DNA of 64,000 nt from Tomitella gaofuii. Lineage in GTDB: Bacteria; Actinomycetota; Actinomycetes; Mycobacteriales; Mycobacteriaceae. The position numbers and the translations under genes are program-made. How positions within the stretch are numbered: position 1 is the first letter of the stretch; every line of letters begins with the position of its first letter. Positions 60,547 to 64,000 of this stretch are shown piece by piece. Location: assembly GCF_014126825.1 (NCBI RefSeq), contig NZ_CP059900.1, positions 248,001-312,000 of the forward strand. Reading direction: 5' to 3'. The notes beneath the pieces were generated by a model that saw only the letters and a list, made by a program, of their open reading frames with translations, had not been told where the DNA came from and did not search any database.

Positions 60547-61332
60547 ATGACCATGGTCCGGATCGCGCGATCGGCCGCAGTGTTCGTGGCCGCAGGCGCG
60601 CTGCTGTGCGCCGGCGCGGGAACGGCCGCCGCCGACAGCTCCGCCGCCACGTCGTCCAGCGGGTCTTCGGGCAGCGCGGGGTCGTCGGGCAGCGCGGGGT
60701 CGTCGGGCAGCGCGGGGTCGTCGCTGGACCTGTCACGGCTCGAGGATCTGGGCGTGCAGGTGGGCGTGGACACCGGGTCGCTCGGCGACTGGGACGTCAC
60801 CGGGTCCCTGGGCATCGAGACCTCCGCGCCGGGACTGCGCACGGAGATCGACGACGCCGGGCGCATGCGTGTGTGGGTCACCCGGCCGCAGTCCGCGCCG
60901 CTGCTGTCGACGTGCACCCCGGTCCTCGTCGACGCCCGCCACATTCCGGAGCTGTTGGACAGCCTCGATGACCCGTCCGCGATCCTCGGCGGCGGACTGC
61001 CGGGGGTCACGCTGTTCGCCCCGCCGATCCCGTTCCCGCCGTCCCAGGCGCGCGACTACTGGCAGACTCGCGCCGCCGTCGGGCCGGGCGTGTACGTCCT
61101 GGCGGGGGTCTGCCTGCCGCAGGGCGCCACCCACATCGCGGCACTGGTCATGACGGTTCCCGGCAGCGGCTGGGGCAGCGTGGCGGAGACCGCCGGATTC
61201 GGCAGCGAGGCCGGTTCGATGCTGATCCGCGAGCAGCTGGGCTCCGTGACCGACTCGGCCGGCAGCGGCTCCGGGAGCAACAGCGGTTCCGGCAGCAACG
61301 GATCCGGCAGCGGCAGCGGTTCGGCGAGCTGA
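60547..61332 (+). CDS. Secreted protein with Gly/Ser repeat linkers
   Basis: 261 residues from the ATG at 60547, the one preceded by GAGGGG. The signal peptide runs to about residue 30 (AGAGTAAAD). A first low-complexity segment (SSGSAG repeated, about 37-58) and a C-terminal (G/S)n tail (about 235-261) flank a folded domain with two cysteines (LLSTCTPVLVD and LAGVCLPQG) that could form a disulphide. No enzyme motif is seen. It could be a cell-surface protein with flexible ends, common in mycolata. It is not part of the neighbouring Wadjet genes; it ends 16 bp from convergent jetD. Confidence 0.75.
   Translation: MTMVRIARSAAVFVAAGALLCAGAGTAAADSSAATSSSGSSGSAGSSGSAGSSGSAGSSLDLSRLEDLGVQVGVDTGSLGDWDVTGSLGIETSAPGLRTEIDDAGRMRVWVTRPQSAPLLSTCTPVLVDARHIPELLDSLDDPSAILGGGLPGVTLFAPPIPFPPSQARDYWQTRAAVGPGVYVLAGVCLPQGATHIAALVMTVPGSGWGSVAETAGFGSEAGSMLIREQLGSVTDSAGSGSGSNSGSGSNGSGSGSGSAS
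60669..60722 (+). repeat. Three perfect tandem 18-bp repeats
   Basis: The unit GGGCAGCGCGGGGTCGTC occurs three times in a row and encodes the GSAGSS linker. In-frame copy-number change is possible. Confidence 0.85.
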
Positions 61333-61347
61333 CCGCGGTGCGGCGCC

Positions 61348-62529
61348 TCAACCGAGGTGCCAGTGCTCCCGTAACCGCTGCATCACCCAGGGCCACGGTA
61401 TGCGCTCCTGCTCCAAGCGCAGGCCGCCGCCGCGCACCAGCTCGAAGGCGGCGGTCTCGCCGCCTGTGAGCCGGTCGAGGCCGTCCCGGGCGGCGGGGGA
61501 CGGCTCGTGGACGGCCAGGCCGGACCAGCGCGTCAGAGTGTCCGCGTCCATGAGGAGGCTGCGCACGGCGGGCAGGTGGGCGCGCAGCCGGTCGAGGATC
61601 GCGAACCCGTGCGTGTCCAGGTCGCCCCAGTACCAGGTTTCGGCTTCGCGCATCCACGGCAGGGCGGCGAGCTCGGGCACGGCGTAGCCGCCGCCATGCA
61701 CCGCGACCGTGTCCGCCAGCGGAGGGAGAGCGTAGAGCCCTTCCTTGTTCTCCAGCATGAGCACGCGGCCGGGGTGCAGGGGCAGCGCTGCGAGCTCGTC
61801 GAGCGAGGCGGCGAAGATCCGTGGGGCGCCCGGCAGCAGCGCGGGGTGGCACACCGCGATCCCGCATTCCCGGGGAACGGTGCGCACCCCGAGCCCGACA
61901 GCGGCGCCCTCCGCGCCGTATCCGTCAGGGCCGCCGTCGTCGGCCATCCCCCGCAGCAGCTCCTCCAGCAGCCCCCGATGCCCGGTGACCCACTTCGTGT
62001 CGACCCCGGGAATCGGCAGCTGCCGGATGTACAGACCTGACGACGGATTCTCGCGCAGCCACCGCAACACCGCGGTCAGCGCGTCGAAGTCCTTCTCCGC
62101 CAGTGACGACCAGCGGGAGGCGGTGCGGCCGAGGGTGGCCGGCAATGCGGGGGCTCCTGCCGTGACGGCGGCGAGCGCCTCGCGGCGTCGCACGATGGTC
62201 CGCCACTCGCGTGCGGCCCCGGCGGCGTCCGCCACCTGCTCCGCGCCCGTGAGGGTGAGCCGCACGGGCACGGTCTGGGTGCCGTAGCTGCGCCAGCGCC
62301 GCTCCTCCCAGTCGACGGTGCCGGGCCCGCGCCGCGATCGCCACGCGCGCACCCAGGCGACGGCGGCATCCGGGTCGGCGGCCACCCGTCGTTCCGTCGG
62401 CGGGTGCAGGGCGATCGTCACCGGATCGTCGGCGGCGAGCGTGGGCGATGCGATCCAGCGACTCCGCCGATTCCGGTAGGAGGCCGCGGCTTTCGCGGCG
62501 ACGGCGCCCGGGGCTACGGGTTCGGCCAT
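61348..62529 (-). CDS. jetD: Wadjet system protein JetD (TOPRIM nuclease)
   Basis: 393 residues. The N-terminal DUF3322-type region (WRSRRGPGTVDWEERRWRSYGTQTVPVRLTLTG) and the C-terminal TOPRIM-like DUF2220 domain are both present. The latter has the acidic motifs LMLENKEGLYALPP (about 256-269) and WYWGDLDTHGFAILDRL (about 294-310), which carry the nuclease metal ligands. JetD cleaves circular plasmid DNA after loop extrusion by JetABC. The ATG shares its A with the jetC stop (TGATG), so translation is coupled. It is the last gene of the jet operon; the promoter is outside the window. Confidence 0.93.
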   Translation of the reverse strand: MAEPVAPGAVAAKAAASYRNRRSRWIASPTLAADDPVTIALHPPTERRVAADPDAAVAWVRAWRSRRGPGTVDWEERRWRSYGTQTVPVRLTLTGAEQVADAAGAAREWRTIVRRREALAAVTAGAPALPATLGRTASRWSSLAEKDFDALTAVLRWLRENPSSGLYIRQLPIPGVDTKWVTGHRGLLEELLRGMADDGGPDGYGAEGAAVGLGVRTVPRECGIAVCHPALLPGAPRIFAASLDELAALPLHPGRVLMLENKEGLYALPPLADTVAVHGGGYAVPELAALPWMREAETWYWGDLDTHGFAILDRLRAHLPAVRSLLMDADTLTRWSGLAVHEPSPAARDGLDRLTGGETAAFELVRGGGLRLEQERIPWPWVMQRLREHWHLG

Positions 62530-64000
62530 CAGGGCGCGTCCGAGGTTTCGATGAGCAGGTGGGACAGTTCGGTGCGGTTGCGGTCGCGGATGGCGACGGT
62601 GACGACGCCGCCGATGTAGTCGTCGAGCGTCTGCAGCAGTTTGAGCGGCGTGGCCAGCACCATGTGGAATCCGAACTGGTCGAAGACGTCGAGCGCGCGC
62701 CGCGTGTAGGCCGGGTCGGCGCGGTCGAAGGCCTCGTCGAGCACCACGGTGGCGTACCGCGGCAGGTCCGCGCCGTCCTCGGCGAGCTGGTATCGCAAAG
62801 CCGCTGCGAGGCAGAAGAACACGAGCTTCTGCGCCTGTCCTCCTGAGAGGCCCGCGCTCGAGTCGTGGTAGTTGGCCTCCCGCCCCTCGGGATCCAGCTC
62901 CACGCCGATGAAGCCGACGTGCATGCGGGTGTCGAGAACGTGGCGCTGCCAGCGCTGATCGGCCGGGTCGCCGGAGTCGAGCCGCTCGAGCAGCGCGGCC
63001 ATCGCGGCGAAACGGTTCTCCGCGGCCGCGCGGTCCTCGTCTTCGAAGGCGCCGCTGGCGATGCGGTGGAGGTCGGCGAGGAACTCGGCGGCGACGGCGG
63101 GGCGGCGGTCCTTGACGTCGATCCGCAACGTGCGGTCGGTGTCGAACGGGGAGCGGCTCAGCGACCGGTTGACGGGTTCGATGCGGGCGCGGATCTCACT
63201 GGGCGCCTTGCGGATCAGGTTTGCGAGTTCCCCGATGTTGCGGTGCGACTGCTCGCGCAGCATGTCGAAGAACGCGTCCTCGTACTCCGGCAGCCCCTCG
63301 CCGCGCAGTTGCGCGAGGACGGCGAGCGCGTCGCCGACGTAGTCGGCATCCGCGCGCAGGTCGGCCCGGCGCTCCTCCCAGGCGCCCAGGTACTCGTGGA
63401 GCACGGCGACGATCCGCTGCCCCGCGTCCATCGCCTGCTGCTGCGCCCGGCGCAGGCCGGCGTCGATCTGCTGGCCCACCCGGGCGAGGGTGCGGTCGAT
63501 GTTGTCGACCGTCACCCGGCGCACCGCCTCGTCGAAACGCCGGCGGATGCGCGCGTCGACCCGCCCGGGGACGGGCGCGGCGGCGGCATCGGCCGCCTCG
63601 GCTTCGGTGATCTTGTCGCGGACCTCGGCGATCCGGCCCTCGTGCGCCGTGCGCGCGGCCTCGGCGGTGGACCGGGCCGTGGTCGCTGCCTCGTTCACCG
63701 ATTCGGCGCGGGCGAGCTCGGCGGTGAGCGCGGAGTACTCCGAATCGGCTGTGGTGAGCGTGTGGATCCGGTCGGTGAGCTGGTCGCGATGCGCGCGGGC
63801 CCCGGCGGCGTCGATCTCCTCCCACCCGACGTCCAGGACGGTGCGGGCGGCCGACTCCCGTTCGCGCAGGCGCGCGTCGTCGGCGTCGATGACGGACAAC
63901 GACTGCTCGAGCCGCGCCAGTTCCCGCCCTGCCTCGTCGATGCGCCGCCGCAGGTCGTTGAGCTTGGCCTCGTTGTCGAAGCCCAGCACCCACCGGCTGC
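62529..64000 (-). CDS. jetC: Wadjet system protein JetC (SMC-like ATPase), C-terminal part
   Basis: About 490 codons are open to the right edge with no start needed. The first visible residues (RWVLGFDNEAKL) match the middle of JetC. A coiled-coil region (about the first 200 visible residues, ARERESAARTVLD to RAQQQAMDAGQRIV) leads to the C-terminal ATPase half: ABC signature SAGLSGGQAQKLVFF and Walker B YATVVLDEAFDRAD. JetC is the SMC-like motor of the MukBEF-like complex that senses small circular DNA. The N-terminal Walker A part and jetA/jetB must lie to the right. Confidence 0.92.
   Translation of the reverse strand, partial: SRWVLGFDNEAKLNDLRRRIDEAGRELARLEQSLSVIDADDARLRERESAARTVLDVGWEEIDAAGARAHRDQLTDRIHTLTTADSEYSALTAELARAESVNEAATTARSTAEAARTAHEGRIAEVRDKITEAEAADAAAAPVPGRVDARIRRRFDEAVRRVTVDNIDRTLARVGQQIDAGLRRAQQQAMDAGQRIVAVLHEYLGAWEERRADLRADADYVGDALAVLAQLRGEGLPEYEDAFFDMLREQSHRNIGELANLIRKAPSEIRARIEPVNRSLSRSPFDTDRTLRIDVKDRRPAVAAEFLADLHRIASGAFEDEDRAAAENRFAAMAALLERLDSGDPADQRWQRHVLDTRMHVGFIGVELDPEGREANYHDSSAGLSGGQAQKLVFFCLAAALRYQLAEDGADLPRYATVVLDEAFDRADPAYTRRALDVFDQFGFHMVLATPLKLLQTLDDYIGGVVTVAIRDRNRTELSHLLIETSDAP

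Noticed and set aside
60669-60722. Possible CRISPR-like repeats
   Set aside because: Contiguous 18-bp units without spacers, in frame inside a coding sequence.

Overview
The window is very GC-rich, densely packed DNA with coding shadows on both strands, typical of an actinomycete. An LpqH-like lipoprotein, a secretory lipase, a nicotinoprotein-type alcohol dehydrogenase, an LLM flavin/F420 oxidoreductase, a PHA locus and many TetR/acyl-CoA genes point to a mycolic-acid actinobacterium (Mycobacteriales such as Tsukamurella, Gordonia, Dietzia, Tomitella or Rhodococcus). The genus cannot be fixed from the sequence alone. I saw no rRNA, tRNA, CRISPR array, phage or insertion sequence.

Layout. 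1-5 kb: a metal-dependent amidohydrolase (cut by the left edge), an IclR regulator, and a divergent coniferyl-aldehyde-type dehydrogenase / alcohol dehydrogenase pair. 5-11 kb: cell-envelope genes, an arylamine N-acetyltransferase and two TetR units. 11-26.6 kb: an aerobic benzoyl-CoA (box) pathway island. It holds benzoate-CoA ligase, boxB, boxC, boxD, an enoyl-CoA hydratase, and a separate ferredoxin and ferredoxin reductase in place of the fused BoxA. With them are a PaaX-family regulator, a cupin, an LLM oxidoreductase, an amidohydrolase and a small SatP-like membrane protein. Five promoters in this island share one long palindrome, TCTACA-N25/26-TGTAGA, which defines a local regulon. 26.8-35.7 kb: lipase, acyl-CoA ligase, a second SatP-like protein, two LysR regulators, an MBL hydrolase, an acyl-CoA dehydrogenase and a VOC protein. 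35.8-40.3 kb: an ECF sigma factor, a decayed VOC gene, and a PHA locus (PHA synthase, a frameshifted granule-protein gene, MaoC hydratase).

40.8-58.2 kb: a second regulon. A TetR regulator (50.4 kb) sits among transcription units that share an 18-bp operator (consensus ACTGACTGANCACTCAGT). The units encode an amino-acid dehydrogenase, a TPP 2-oxoacid decarboxylase, an NDP-forming acyl-CoA synthetase, an SDR, an aldehyde dehydrogenase, an acyl-CoA dehydrogenase, an APC permease, an FAD amine/amino-acid oxidase and a PotABCD-type ABC importer. Read together they form an uptake - deamination - decarboxylation - oxidation - CoA-activation - dehydrogenation route for an unidentified amino acid or amine. 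This is my main candidate for an undescribed system.

58.3-61.3 kb: a MerR/DUF4188 divergent pair with a duplicated operator, a methyltransferase and a secreted protein. 61.3-64 kb: jetD and the 3' part of jetC of a Wadjet plasmid-defence system that continues past the right edge. Several convergent gene pairs are separated by long inverted repeats, three of which share a CGAGTGGGG-type arm.
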